Source: Henricia sp. BOLD:AAB3569 (taxonomy: Eukaryota; Echinodermata; Asteroidea; Spinulosida; Echinasteridae). Taken from it: a stretch of DNA of 64,000 nt. A program made the translations under genes and the position numbers. The notes under the pieces are model-generated. The model saw nothing but the letters and a program-made list of their open reading frames with translations. It ran no database searches and was not told the DNA's origin. Below, piece after piece: positions 22,276-32,906 of the stretch; position 1 is the first letter of the stretch, and every line of letters starts with the position of its first letter. The stretch spans positions 1,311,001 to 1,375,000 of the forward strand of contig JBBELK010000480.1 in assembly GCA_037783545.1 (NCBI GenBank). The letters are read 5' to 3'.

Positions 22276-22864
22276 AACAAGCTGTAGATAACTTTTGGTG
22301 TCAAAATGCTATGACAGGAAACCTACTAGAAACAAAATAGTCTTGTTCGATAAAAAAGAAAGGTGAACTTTCCCACTTGGAGCCGCTAAAAAATGCAATG
22401 AAACAAGGACTACCGAAACCGGATTTCGATGGCGGTCGCCATCTTGCTCATGTGGCAGTCCAATTGCGCATGCGCGATTGTTCCATTTAATAAGGTGGGG
22501 GTGTTGTGATGTCGAGTACCAGTAGCGTAGCGTATAAACGTAAACCTTAATGAAAAGTTTAATATTCAAAGTAGAAATGGAAGCTGTTTAATTTTTTTTC
22601 GTACAAAATTACAACAAAACTGGGCCCTCACAACCTGACGGGATCATATTATTGCTCTTTTGTTCATGAAATAATCATATTATTGCTCTTTTGTTCATGA
22701 AATAAAAAAAGTTGTTAGTTTGTTTTGTTTTGTTTGTTTTGTTTTGTTTAAAGGGGAACTTTTGCACGTCAGATTCATTTAGATCTTTACGAGTATTAAT
22801 TCTTTCCTGGGAACAATAATGACAAAAAAGAAAATAAAAATAAAAACAGGTCCCTATCTACAGG

Positions 22865-23725
22865 CGTCGGCGTCACTTTCCTTTCAGATTCTGTTTTGGC
22901 TATAACTCTCCATGCGTTTTGGGTGTAGCTAGCACCTCAAAAATTGTGTTCTTTTGAAATAATATTTTTTCCCTTTAAGTTGAGGCATCAAAGAAAACAA
23001 AAATGGCAAACTTTAATAGTTATTAAACAAAACGAAACAGTCAACATCATGAAGTCAGGATCCGGTTTTGGGTTCAAAGCTTCAAGCTTTTCCAAGTAAG
23101 AATTAGATACTAGGTGCATCATGCCTGATGATTTCCCTTGATGTTGCCGGCGACGCTTAACCTAATCAATACAGGCCTGACAGCTGCCAGTCAACGTCAC
23201 CGCAACGCGGGTTGGTAATCTCTCAAAGGCTCCCGACTGGTATTGTGTCGACTAATTACGATACATTTATAAGCGTATTTTCTTTTAGGATTCTGATCTG
23301 GCTAAAACAGACTTGGTCTCGGACTGGCAGAAAAGTTGATTCTCCTGCCGTGCGTTTTAGATGTAGCCATAGCACCTCGAAAAAATTGTGTTCTTTTGAA
23401 TTGGTATTTTTATTTTAAAAGAAGAAAACTTATTCGCTTTCAGGTGAGGTATCAACGAACAAAAAATCGGCAAACTTTAACAGGCCTAAATTGTTACAAA
23501 ACGAAACAGTCAACGACACGATGTCGGGGTCCGGTTTTTTGGTTCAAGCTCTTCTAACTAAGAATTAGATAGGGTACATCAGACCTGATGATTTCCCTTG
23601 ATGTTGCCGGTGACGCTTAACCTAATCAATACAGGCCTGACAGCTGCCAGTCAACGTCACCGCAACGCGGGTTGGTAATCTCTCAAAGGCTCCCGACTGG
23701 TATTGTGTCGACTAATTACCATAAT
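22865..23725 (+). repeat. direct duplication of about 430-460 bp
   Basis: CAGGCCTGACAGCTGCCAGT lies near 23172 and again near 23632, within long near-identical stretches (AACGCGGGTTGGTAATCTCT in both). The two copies have diverged in the middle. No coding content is recognised. Confidence 0.85.
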
Positions 23726-23729
23726 CATT

Positions 23730-25050
23730 AACGCACATTATAAAGCGGACAAGAGAGTTAAGAACTACTATCAAATCAAATTAAAAGCTATAGGGTCACT
23801 CCTGATATGGGTATAGTCCAAACCCTTTAACACGTTTTTATTCATGTAGATAACGCCTTTTGTAGCCGTTACACATGTACATTAAGTCTTTAAGAATTTC
23901 AAACGAATTTCAACAGGCAACGGTTGCGTTTTCGTTTTCTAATAAAATTAATGAAGTAAAATAATAAATTTTAGAGAAATGTAGAATGTTTATTGAATCT
24001 CTAAATTGTTTTTAAAAATATTATTTATGCCCGTGTCATCGTAATTGTGGCTTCCCGATACATGTATTTAATTTGACATGACTGATACTGTCAAGGGTGC
24101 AATCAATAGTGCTTCGGGGTTCGACTACAATTGTCATTGAACTTCTCCAAGGCACCATCCGTTAAGCCCTCAATTGCGTCTGATAGAGGCGGTACGCTTT
24201 TGATCGCCGAACCGAAGTTAGAAATCTTGCGAAGACGCGGAGAGATGATGACGCTATTGTTCTGCGACAAAGCGTGCCGATTTCAATACTTGCGGGAAAT
24301 CAAACACATCAATACGGTCAATCTCTACATAAGGAAGCACTTTTTGGGATAGGAAATCACTCTGCTTGCAGAACCTCTACACTTGTTCATCCCATGCTGC
24401 CTTCAAGAGTATCTTCGTCACCGAGAATTGTCATAAAGATCTGTTCGTCGGTTTCGTCAATCCTTTCTCGTCTCCAGCTTACACCCATCACAAGCACAGG
24501 TCTTCTCAAGTTTAACTGCTGCCTAGAAGGTGAGTCGACTTTCTGAAAAACATGCAACCTTTGCAAGAATCGGGCTAGTATGTTTAATATACGTCCACAA
24601 AAAGGTTGTTGTAACTTTAAATATTTTTCAACTAGCCTAATATCTTTATAAAACGGCATTTATCTAATCTCTAAACATCTGTTGACCTTCTTGGATTGAA
24701 GTTTTCTCCTTTAGACCACCTCAAAATATTTTCTTTATTTTGAGTGTACTGTTTCATGCAATAAATTTCAAATTTTAACTAAACTACAATGAAGGTCACA
24801 CAATTTAAAGCTTTTAAAACTTTGTAAAGTCGTTTATAAAGTTATTCTTTTTCTTTTTGTCCCATGCTTAGATATTGAATTTTGTTTTCATCAGAATAAT
24901 AAACAAACAAAACTAATAAAGTGCATTTTGCATGATATGAGGTGATGCAGAAATTTCGAACATGGATGAATTTTATGAATTAGTGGTATTCAAGGTGTAT
25001 CAAAAACGTTTACACTCATAATTTTTGTTTAATGAAACAAATGCCAAGGG
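23730..25050. other. intergenic stretch, no gene recognised
   Basis: Minus-strand frame at 24387-24659 and plus-strand frames at 24131-24546 are open, but I recognise no family and find no matching exons. Left unannotated. Confidence 0.45.
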
Positions 25051-25054
25051 GGTC

Positions 25055-25705
25055 ATAGACCCTTTCACTAATACATTCAAATTTTATGCACGCATGTGCA
25101 TAACGGAGGTGGTAGGCGGAAGTGAATTGAGTCGATTTTACGTACACGTGTTTATATGGCGAGTAACGCCTTTGGCCGTTTCAAACTCGTAAAACGCGGT
25201 GAATTTGTGTGTTTGACACAAAATAACAACTGGTAATATAGAGTTCAGATACAGATTCAACCTACTGAGTATCTGTATGTGGCTTACATGGGCGTCTAGG
25301 GGTGGACATTTTGAGATAACTGTCGAAAATCTGTGGTTACGGTATTGCGTGAAGCCGTGCGTGCATTGGCGTGCCAGTCATGGGTAGCGAGTCCCATGAC
25401 TGGCAACGCCATATGCACGCTAGGCTTCACGCAATACCGTAACCACATATTTTCTACAGTTATCTAAAAAATTCCACCCCTAGACGCCCGTATAACCTCA
25501 AAACAGATATACAGTAGGTTGAATCTGTATCTGAACTCTATATTACCAGTTGTTATTTTGTGTCAAAAACACAAATTCACCGCGTTTTACGAGTTTGAAA
25601 CGGCCGAAGGCGTTAGTACGTAAAATCGACTCAATTCACTTCCGCCTACCACGTCCGTTATGCACATGCGTGCATAAAATTTGAATTTATTAGTGAAAGG
25701 GTCTA
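25055..25705. mobile_element. 650-bp near-perfect palindrome
   Basis: Two arms of about 320 bp meet near 25388 (GTCATGGG / CCCATGAC). The ends carry TAGACCCTTTCACTAAT and its complement. Inner arms pair through GGTAGGCGGAAGTGAATTGA and ACCGTAACCACA. No transposase is inside, so it is a foldback-type non-autonomous element. Confidence 0.92.
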
Positions 25706-25715
25706 TTGTGAGCAT

Positions 25716-27175
25716 AGGGTCATTCCGTGTCATTCAACGAGCTTTTGGACCTGACCCTCATTGAAATGAAATTTAGTGTGTTGATTGGACTCCTTGAGAA
25801 ACCCCGAGAATTTTTGAGATACAGGTCAACGAATTTTGACTAATTAGCATGATTTGCTAGGTTTAGACAGTTATATCTCTAAAAGTAATGGACCTAGAGA
25901 GATAAACTTTACATCATTTTAAAGCTCTTGAAATGGCCTTCATGTTATATTTTAACATCAAAATTGTATCTTGTACCACAAAAAAGTTATGTAAATTTAT
26001 AACCTTTGCAAAAATGCGTGTTTGTCAAAATGCGCAATTTTTATTTTATTTGTTAGCTTAAAGGAATGCGACCAGATCACTTTTTTTTACCCATAACTCC
26101 CCGGGACTTACCTTATGGGTCATGAGATTTATATATCATAACATCCGTTATATTTTTCTGATTACGAAACTGAAACTCCCGCGCTTCTAGGCCGCATATT
26201 CCCGAGGATATCGTCGAAAATCCACCGATTATTTGTAAACTAATTTTCCAGTATCAACGTTTATCCGCTGAAAGCATACTCGATAGTTTTGTTCAATTTT
26301 TTACTGGAAATTGCGAATGTTTTCGGGTTTTTGGGACATGGGAGGTGTGTATGGGAGTTACTTGATAATATTGGTAAGTTACATCGAAAACTATTTTCCA
26401 GAAACTCTGGTCACGCGCCTTTAAGATGTAAGGAACATTTCCAGAAAGATTTGGGATGGGCACTCTTTTACAGTTTTTGAGTTATGATAATTTTAACATT
26501 GGTTAACGTGTAAATACCATGTAAATAACATGTAACTGTGTATGTACATGTTATTTACATGGTATTTTCATGTTATTTACATGTTAGACAATGTTAAAAT
26601 TACCATAACTCAAAAACTGTAAGAGTGCCCATCCCTTCTGGAAATGTTCCTTACATCTTAAAGGAGCATGACCAGAGTTTCTGGAAAATAGTTTTCGATG
26701 TAACTTACCAATATTATCAAAACTATTACAAAACTATTGAGTCGGCTTTCAGTGGATAAACGTTGATACTGGAAAATTAGTTTACAAATAATCGGTGGAT
26801 TTTCGACGATATCCTCGGAAATATGCGGCCTAGAAGCGCGGAAGTTTCAGTTTCGTAATCAGAAAAATATAACGGATGTTATGATATAAAAATCTCATGA
26901 CCCATAAGGTAAGTCCCGGGGAGTTATGGGTAAAAAAAAGTGATCTGGTCACACTCCTTTAAGCTAACGAATAAAAAACAATTGCGCATTTTGACAAATA
27001 CGCATTTTCGCAAAGGTTATAAATTTACATAACTTTTTTGTGGTACGAGATACAATTTCTCTCTAGGTCCATTACTTTTAGAGATATAACTGTCTAAACC
27101 TAGCAAATCATGCTAATTAGTCAAAATTCGTTTCAAAAACACGGAATGACCCAATAAGATCATGTGCCCTAAATT
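25716..27175. mobile_element. 1.46-kb palindromic element
   Basis: The outer ends TGGGTCATTCCGTG-like and CACGGAATGACCCA are inverted. Long arms pair through CCCATAACTCCCCGGGACTT, CCGCATATT, CTAGGTTTAGACAGTTATAT and CCATAACTCAAAAACTGTA. The centre near 26545 is itself made of CATGTAAATAACATG repeats. The right arm has an internal deletion near 27155. A second partial copy of the end region lies at 27327-27450, directly upstream of the transposase ORF. Confidence 0.9.
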
Positions 27176-27208
27176 ACTCCTCATAATAATGAACTAGGCA
27201 ATGAGACA

Positions 27209-27310
27209 TTAAAGGCACAGACTCGTCAGCAATGTGCGCGCCAAATTCGTGCCACGAAAAACGCAGCTCCGTGTAGCAAAGGCACAGAGCTGCGTATTTT
27301 GTTGCACGAG
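27209..27310. mobile_element. partial 'AAAGGCACAGGCTCGTCAGC' foldback
   Basis: AAAGGCACAGACTCGTCAGC and a short GCAGCTCCGTGTAGCAAAGG hairpin match complete copies at 51195-51335 and 56478-56635. The right terminus is missing. Confidence 0.75.
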
Positions 27311-27519
27311 TTAAGGGATTTAAAGTAGGTTTGACCCGTATCTCAAAAATTAATTGACCGAATTACATAAAATTTTAGTTGTCTGGGTTTCTCAAGGACA
27401 CCAAATTTCATTTCAATCCGTGATGGTCAGGTCCAAAAGCTTGTTCAATAGTAAACATAGCAAACATTTACTGTGCTAACTAAAAACCTCTTCTCTCATC
27501 TCCATTTTCTTTTCACAGA

Positions 27520-30500
27520 ATGGCTACCATATCTCTCCAGAGCAAGGGCAGTGGACGCAGCAAGTGGCCATGTGGTGTTTGTAGACGAGAATGTCGCACA
27601 AATGCCATCCAGTGTGGGACCTGCATTTCATGGTTCCACAGCCGCTGTGAGCAATTGACATCTGACCAGTTGGCTTCTTTCGGGGATGTCACCTTAGACT
27701 ATACATGCCGTGGATGTAGCAGATCTATGGACGTTTTTGATGCAGTACTTTCCCTGGAACGACTGTCACAGCACTCATCCTCTTTCAAGAGTTTAGCACG
27801 TGCTGTAGAGCGTCAAGCCATACTCATGCGCGAAGTTCCTCACCTGTCTGGCATTCCTGCTCAAGGTGTGAGGATGACTGCAACGTTGATGTCTGACCGT
27901 CCCTCCATGCAGCTTCTCGCATCGAGTGGGGGGTGTGGTGGACGCATCCCAGTATTTACAAATGGCAATGGTAACTGCTTGTTTAATGCCCTCTCCATCG
28001 CTTTAAAGGGAGACGAGTCTCTGTCCAATGAGATTCGATTTCGCACGTGCTTGGAGATGGTAACTCATGCTGAAAAGTACACTTCAATGCATGCAGATAC
28101 AAGCATCGCATTGGTAAGCCCGGACTACAACGACGCGTGCAAGAGCTGTTCCAAAGATGGTGGCTATTCCTCCGCTTGGACCATGCAGGCTGCATCAACT
28201 GTTATTGGCACACCCATCATCAGTGTCTACCCTCCGATTAATGGGATGATGGACATGTGTGTACGCATTCTGAACACTACATTCAGTCCACTCACCACGC
28301 GCAGCACTGTTCCCATTTTTATTATGTGGACATCCATGTCCAGCAATACTCGAGGCACTTGGACCCCTAACCACTTTGTGCCACTTCTTCGAGATACTAG
28401 AGTGCCTGCATCTAAGACATATGCTGAATGTGTAAGATCACCACCAGTCGTAATCGACTCTTCACCAGAGCCAGTTTCCGCATCTCCGCCACCTCCCCCT
28501 CCACGAAAGACAGCCTCTTCTCGCCCATCGATGCCAAGTCCAATCAGAATCGACTCCTCACCAGAGCCAGTTTCCGCATCTCCGCCACCTCCCCCTCCAC
28601 GAAAGACAGCCTCTTCTCGCCCATCGATGCCAAGTCCAATTAGAATCGACTCCTCACCAGAGCCAGTTTCCCCGTCTCCGCCACCTCCCCCTCCACGAAA
28701 GACAGCCTCTTCTCGCCCATCTATGCCAAGTCCAACCATAATTGACTCCTCACCAGAGCCAGTTTCCCTTTCTCCGCCATCTCCCCCTCCACGAAAGACA
28801 GCCTCGTCTCGTCCATCTATGCCAAGTCCAACTGAGGCATCAACCCCATTCCATCCTTGGGATGCCCAGGAACTTGTAGACTCTGATGACGAATTTGCAG
28901 CATCATCATCGAGGAAACACCAACCTGTCAAGAGAAAGTTAAACCATACTGAGACAAGACGTGTGAGGCGACGGCTGCATGACAATTTGAACACTTTAAA
29001 GGGTAATTTCTTATTACCAAATGCTTTGTATAAACTACTTCTAGAAGAATCACCACAATATGATGAAATTCCAGAGGGAAGGAAGGATAACAGATTTTTT
29101 ATTATTGACAATAGTGCTAATGTTCAAAAAAGGAAAGCTGGAAAAAGAAGTGATTTTAGAGATGATTGTGGTGTTTGGGATTCAAGAACCACTTCTACAA
29201 AACAAACAATTTTTCTTGATACAAACTGTGAAATTTCTCACATAAACATAAAGGATGGTAAATATTGTAAGCGTGTTAAAGGAAGGTTAGCTGAAATTGA
29301 GCCACAACCCAGTGATGATGATATTGTTATTATGAAACGTTACTACGCCGTATTGAAATGTGAAAGCAGCTTTAAAAGAAGAATCTCATGGCTGGAAAAA
29401 GCACCAAACCCAGATACTGCAATATTAAATAAAGCTATTGTAGAATATTTAGGAGTAATTAACAGTGATGGAAGTTGTCATGGCAACCAAAAACGTGGCA
29501 ACAGTCAGTACGTAAGAACAAGTATGAAGGTCCGGGATAATATCAAACAAAACGTTAGTAGTAGTACTCAGCCTAGACAATTGTATTCTAAAATGGTAAT
29601 AAAAGATGCTGAATCTGCACCTAGAGACCTAAAACAGATCCAAAATATTAAGTATGCTCAAAGTAAAAATAATAATGGTGGAAAAAGTTGTAATATTGCA
29701 GATGATGTTCAAAACGTATTAAATATGATTCACGATAATCCATTTGTTCAAGAAATTATTCAATGTAAAGGTCAACCGCCAGCAATTATTCTGTATAATG
29801 ACAATCAAATTAAGGACATTGTAAACATCTGTGCTAGTACCTCATCTAAAAGTATTATAGGAATTGACAGAACATTTAATTTAGGGCCTTGTTATGTAAC
29901 ATCATTGGTTTATCAACATAGTAATTTATTAAGAAAGTCGACCCAGACACAACCCATTATGCTAGGTCCTGTTTACTTGCATTGGGATGGAAGTTACCAC
30001 ACTTATCATAGATTTTTTTCACATATAGAAAGTAAACTAGATGGTAAAGTTGACGAAGCACACCTTGGGTTAAGTAGTTTAATTTTTGGAACTGATGAAG
30101 AGAAGGCATTAATGAAGGCTGTCCAGAAATGTTTTTCCAATGCAACATTTTTACTCTGTACAAGGCATCTTCAAGAAAATGTAAAAAGGTATTTGCAACA
30201 GAAAGTGGGTGTAACTGAGAAAGTAAAAGCAACGGTAGTTAATGAAATTTTTGGTATTAACGGCCCACTGTACACTAATAATATTGTAGATTTTGAGAGA
30301 AAAATTATTGACCTAACTCAACAATATGAAGTTTTCTTACCTAACTTTGGTGATTACTTCTGTAACAAGTTGGTTCCCCTCATAAGGTCTCATGTTTTCA
30401 TTCCACATCTTCAGAGAAACTCGGTCCATCTAGACTGGAAAAACAATGCATGTGAAGCCATGAATCATATCATGAAACTGCAGATTAACTGGAAACCGGC

Positions 30501-30831
30501 AAAACTTCCTGCATTAATTCGTAATCTACATGACATTGTAAAACTTCAGTATCTTGACATGAAGCGTACTTTTAGTGGTCAAGGCTCATACCAACTTGCT
30601 CCATGGGTGGCCAAAAAATTTAGGTTTCACCCACAAAACTGGGCAGACAAAACACAAGAAGAAAAAGATGCCATTTTTCAGAATTTTCTGGCATGTAAAC
30701 AGAAGAGAGAGTTGTTTGTGCACTCCACAGATAATCAACTCAAAATCCCCAAGAAGCCGGGAATAGCAAAAAAACCAGGCCAAAAAAAAAGAGTGCGCAA
30801 TTCAAAAACAGTAACATTTAATCTTGCATGA
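27520..30831 (+). CDS. PHD finger / OTU-like protease / MULE transposase fusion protein
   Basis: An uninterrupted frame of 1103 codons. Residues 18-66 form a C4HC3 PHD finger (C18, C21, C32, C35, H40, C43, C63, C66). Residues about 143-290 resemble an OTU cysteine protease: NGNCLFNALS with C153, and PNHFVPLL with H285. Residues about 310-437 are four 32-residue proline-rich repeats (IDSSPEPVS, PPPPPPRK, RPSMPSP). Residues about 740-985 match a MULE/Mutator DDE core: D783 in GIDRTF, D859 in GTDEEKAL, CTRH (C880, H883) and E979 in NNACEAMNH. The C-terminus is Lys/Arg-rich. It is probably a DNA transposon protein acting in the nucleus, with the PHD and OTU parts possibly contacting chromatin or ubiquitin (inference). 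An AG acceptor with a long pyrimidine run ends one base before the ATG, so an upstream noncoding exon is possible. The ORF could instead be domesticated. Confidence 0.87.
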   Translation: MATISLQSKGSGRSKWPCGVCRRECRTNAIQCGTCISWFHSRCEQLTSDQLASFGDVTLDYTCRGCSRSMDVFDAVLSLERLSQHSSSFKSLARAVERQAILMREVPHLSGIPAQGVRMTATLMSDRPSMQLLASSGGCGGRIPVFTNGNGNCLFNALSIALKGDESLSNEIRFRTCLEMVTHAEKYTSMHADTSIALVSPDYNDACKSCSKDGGYSSAWTMQAASTVIGTPIISVYPPINGMMDMCVRILNTTFSPLTTRSTVPIFIMWTSMSSNTRGTWTPNHFVPLLRDTRVPASKTYAECVRSPPVVIDSSPEPVSASPPPPPPRKTASSRPSMPSPIRIDSSPEPVSASPPPPPPRKTASSRPSMPSPIRIDSSPEPVSPSPPPPPPRKTASSRPSMPSPTIIDSSPEPVSLSPPSPPPRKTASSRPSMPSPTEASTPFHPWDAQELVDSDDEFAASSSRKHQPVKRKLNHTETRRVRRRLHDNLNTLKGNFLLPNALYKLLLEESPQYDEIPEGRKDNRFFIIDNSANVQKRKAGKRSDFRDDCGVWDSRTTSTKQTIFLDTNCEISHINIKDGKYCKRVKGRLAEIEPQPSDDDIVIMKRYYAVLKCESSFKRRISWLEKAPNPDTAILNKAIVEYLGVINSDGSCHGNQKRGNSQYVRTSMKVRDNIKQNVSSSTQPRQLYSKMVIKDAESAPRDLKQIQNIKYAQSKNNNGGKSCNIADDVQNVLNMIHDNPFVQEIIQCKGQPPAIILYNDNQIKDIVNICASTSSKSIIGIDRTFNLGPCYVTSLVYQHSNLLRKSTQTQPIMLGPVYLHWDGSYHTYHRFFSHIESKLDGKVDEAHLGLSSLIFGTDEEKALMKAVQKCFSNATFLLCTRHLQENVKRYLQQKVGVTEKVKATVVNEIFGINGPLYTNNIVDFERKIIDLTQQYEVFLPNFGDYFCNKLVPLIRSHVFIPHLQRNSVHLDWKNNACEAMNHIMKLQINWKPAKLPALIRNLHDIVKLQYLDMKRTFSGQGSYQLAPWVAKKFRFHPQNWADKTQEEKDAIFQNFLACKQKRELFVHSTDNQLKIPKKPGIAKKPGQKKRVRNSKTVTFNLA
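28434..28830 (+). repeat. 96-bp in-frame repeat, four copies
   Basis: Four units of 96 bp (32 codons) encode the proline-rich linker of the transposase fusion. Copies 1-3 are almost identical in DNA, and copy 4 has more changes (for example SPPSPPP). The antisense frame at 28227-29111 is open only because of this composition. Confidence 0.93.
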
Positions 30832-31029
30832 ATTCTTCTGTGCCCTTGTACTGTTTGCATCATCACGTAGTTTATCAAATTCAATACTGTAACCAGTAGA
30901 TTCAATCCGACCATGTGTTTTATAACTTCTGTTTGCAAGATTAAGATTTGTACAACTTTCATATTGCTCTTCCTACAAGACGCTTTGAAATAATTATAAT
31001 GGTAATTATATAATATTGGATGGCTTTGA

Positions 31030-31135
31030 GGGTGTATGAGAATATACCGCACGAGTCATGATAAAACTGAACGAGCCGAAGACGAGTTCGGTATTTTCAT
31101 GACGAGTGCGGTATATTCTCATATCACCCAAAACG
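31030..31135. repeat. short foldback downstream of the transposase
   Basis: GAGAATATACCGCACGAGTC and GACGAGTGCGGTATATTCTC are inverted around GACGAGTTCGG. Confidence 0.8.
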
Positions 31136-31207
31136 AGGTCCAGTATTATTATTGTTATATAAAATGAAGTATTTTCTCAAACAGTGAACAACACATGATG
31201 CCATTTA

Positions 31208-31335
31208 AAGGCACAGGCTGGTCAGCAATGAACGCGTGCCAATTCGTGCACCTCCATATAGCAAAGGCATGAAGCTGCATATTTCGTGGCACGAATCTGG
31301 CACGCGCGCATTGCTGACGAGCCTGTGCTTTTTGT
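31208..31335. mobile_element. 'AAAGGCACAGGCTCGTCAGC' foldback, complete
   Basis: AAAGGCACAGGCTGGTCAGC at the left and GCTGACGAGCCTGTGCTTT at the right are inverted. Inner arms pair through GCACGAAT. It is downstream of the transposase ORF, while a partial copy lies upstream at 27209. Confidence 0.8.
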
Positions 31336-31548
31336 GTCAAATTGTACATTTAGTTTCATCACTTTTTTCCCCTGTTCTCAGGACTTGACGATTAAGCATT
31401 TAAAAACCACTTTGTACTTAATATTCTTTATTAAACTTTGGCCCAACGAACCTTCTAAGTCTTAAGCCCTGTCTGCATTAGACTTAAACAAACTTATGTG
31501 ACAAAAATGTAAGTTAGAGGTGAATTTAGAAACACAAGAAAATTGCAG

Positions 31549-31622
31549 TGCCCAGACTGGGATTCGAACCCAGGTCCTTGGCATACATGGCCAACTGCTC
31601 TACCAACTGAGCTATCTGGGCA
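31549..31622 (-). repeat. tRNA-like sequence (probable SINE head or tRNA pseudogene)
   Basis: The 74-base minus-strand sequence has a 7-bp acceptor stem (TGCCCAG / CTGGGCA), a D arm GCTC..GAGC, an A-box TAGCTCAGTTGGTAGAGC and a B-box GGTTCGAATCC. The base before the would-be TGT anticodon is A rather than the invariant T, and there is an extra base before the D arm. I do not call it a functional tRNA gene. Confidence 0.7.
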
Positions 31623-32159
31623 TCCCGCCGGAGCATCACAACAGCAACCGCTTGATGATTTTTTGCGACAAAAGTATTTATGGAATCTGTTGCAAAGTGG
31701 GAAGTAGGCCTATATCTTAAAATTGTATTATCTGTTCATTCCAGGAGGCAATTTCCTACAACGTACCGGTAGGCCTATTTGTTCAATGTAAAGGAAAAAT
31801 TACCATGCACGGACCATACTTCACCCCATTGCCACCTTTGCCCCATTGTAAGCGCAACAACAGGGGGCGCAGAAAAAATCACAAAAAATATTGCATATGA
31901 TTGCACGCAAAGCAGCCGGTCAGAAACTAAACGGATCATCACGCGCACGCCTACGCCCTCTCCGTTCGCACACCTCACAAACTGCCTCGGCTGGCAGCAG
32001 TTTCACACACTTTTGTATCGAGGCTGGCATGACAAAAACACAATTTTAATGGAAATGCAACATTTGCGACGGAAATGTCAATTCTATCGAGCTATTAATT
32101 ATCGATTCCATTAATTATTTTCCTTAAATTCGAGTTGTGGCATCAACTAAAAAAATACC

Positions 32160-32340
32160 AAATCTTGTGCACTATTAAACTGAAGGCAATTTTTAAAGGA
32201 GAAAATGTGATTTTTCTACAGAAAAGCAACATTTGCGACAAAAGTACAAGTGAGGATATATCCTTAAATTATATTATCTGTTGATTCCAGGAGGTAATTT
32301 CCTTCAAATCTTTGTTCAATGTATACGAAAAAAATACCGT
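32160..32340 (+). mobile_element. fragment of 'GGTATTTTTTTCG' foldback family
   Basis: Carries GAAAAGCAACATTTGCGAC, GATTCCAGGAGGTAATTTCC and the terminus GTATACGAAAAAAATACC. More diverged pieces of the same family lie at 31650-31800 and 32040-32080. Confidence 0.6.
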
Positions 32341-32906
32341 TTTTTATTACTAGGCTATTTTCCCTATTTTATTGACTGACTAGGGCGTACTATAGCACAT
32401 GTAGCATCCATGGTAGCATGGAGGTCCTACCTCCATTAGTACTATAGTATAGTACTAGTAGTAGGCATATATATTCCTTAGTAAAATTTTGCATTTTTGT
32501 CATCAAACTGGTAGGCCTAACATTTTCACATGTAATAACAAAAAAAACCTAGGTGTCCGTGCATGGTAATGACCTAAAACTCATTTGACTCACCTCAACC
32601 AACCACCAAACCCCGGGAAGGTTCCTTTCTCCACGCCTCAACAACTCACGTACAGGCCGCCTACCTAGTTTCTAGTACACAAGGCTAAACTTGGTTTTGA
32701 CTCCCCTATAGAAAAATGGAGCGGTCCAGCACAATTAAAATGGCGGCCGGGGAGTTGTATGAACGGCACCGATGAGTTCGTGCTTTGTCGCTCAATATTT
32801 CACACTTAAAAACATGTGCAGTTAAAGTAATACAGTAGATATGATATTTAGGAACCTAATGAGTATTGTCAATACATTATTTACGCAAGAAAGTGCTTGT
32901 ATTATT

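Noticed and set aside
24387..24659. Minus-strand frame with RRPVLVMGVSWRRER
   Set aside because: It looks mildly protein-like, but I found no partner exons and no family, so it is not called.
28227..29111. Minus-strand frame of 294 codons, glycine/glutamate-rich
   Set aside because: It is the shadow of the proline-rich repeat of the transposase ORF, whose plus-strand domains are convincing.
31549..31622. A functional tRNA gene on the minus strand
   Set aside because: The base before the anticodon is not T, there is an extra base before the D arm, and similar tRNA-like heads occur in SINEs here. I call it tRNA-like only.
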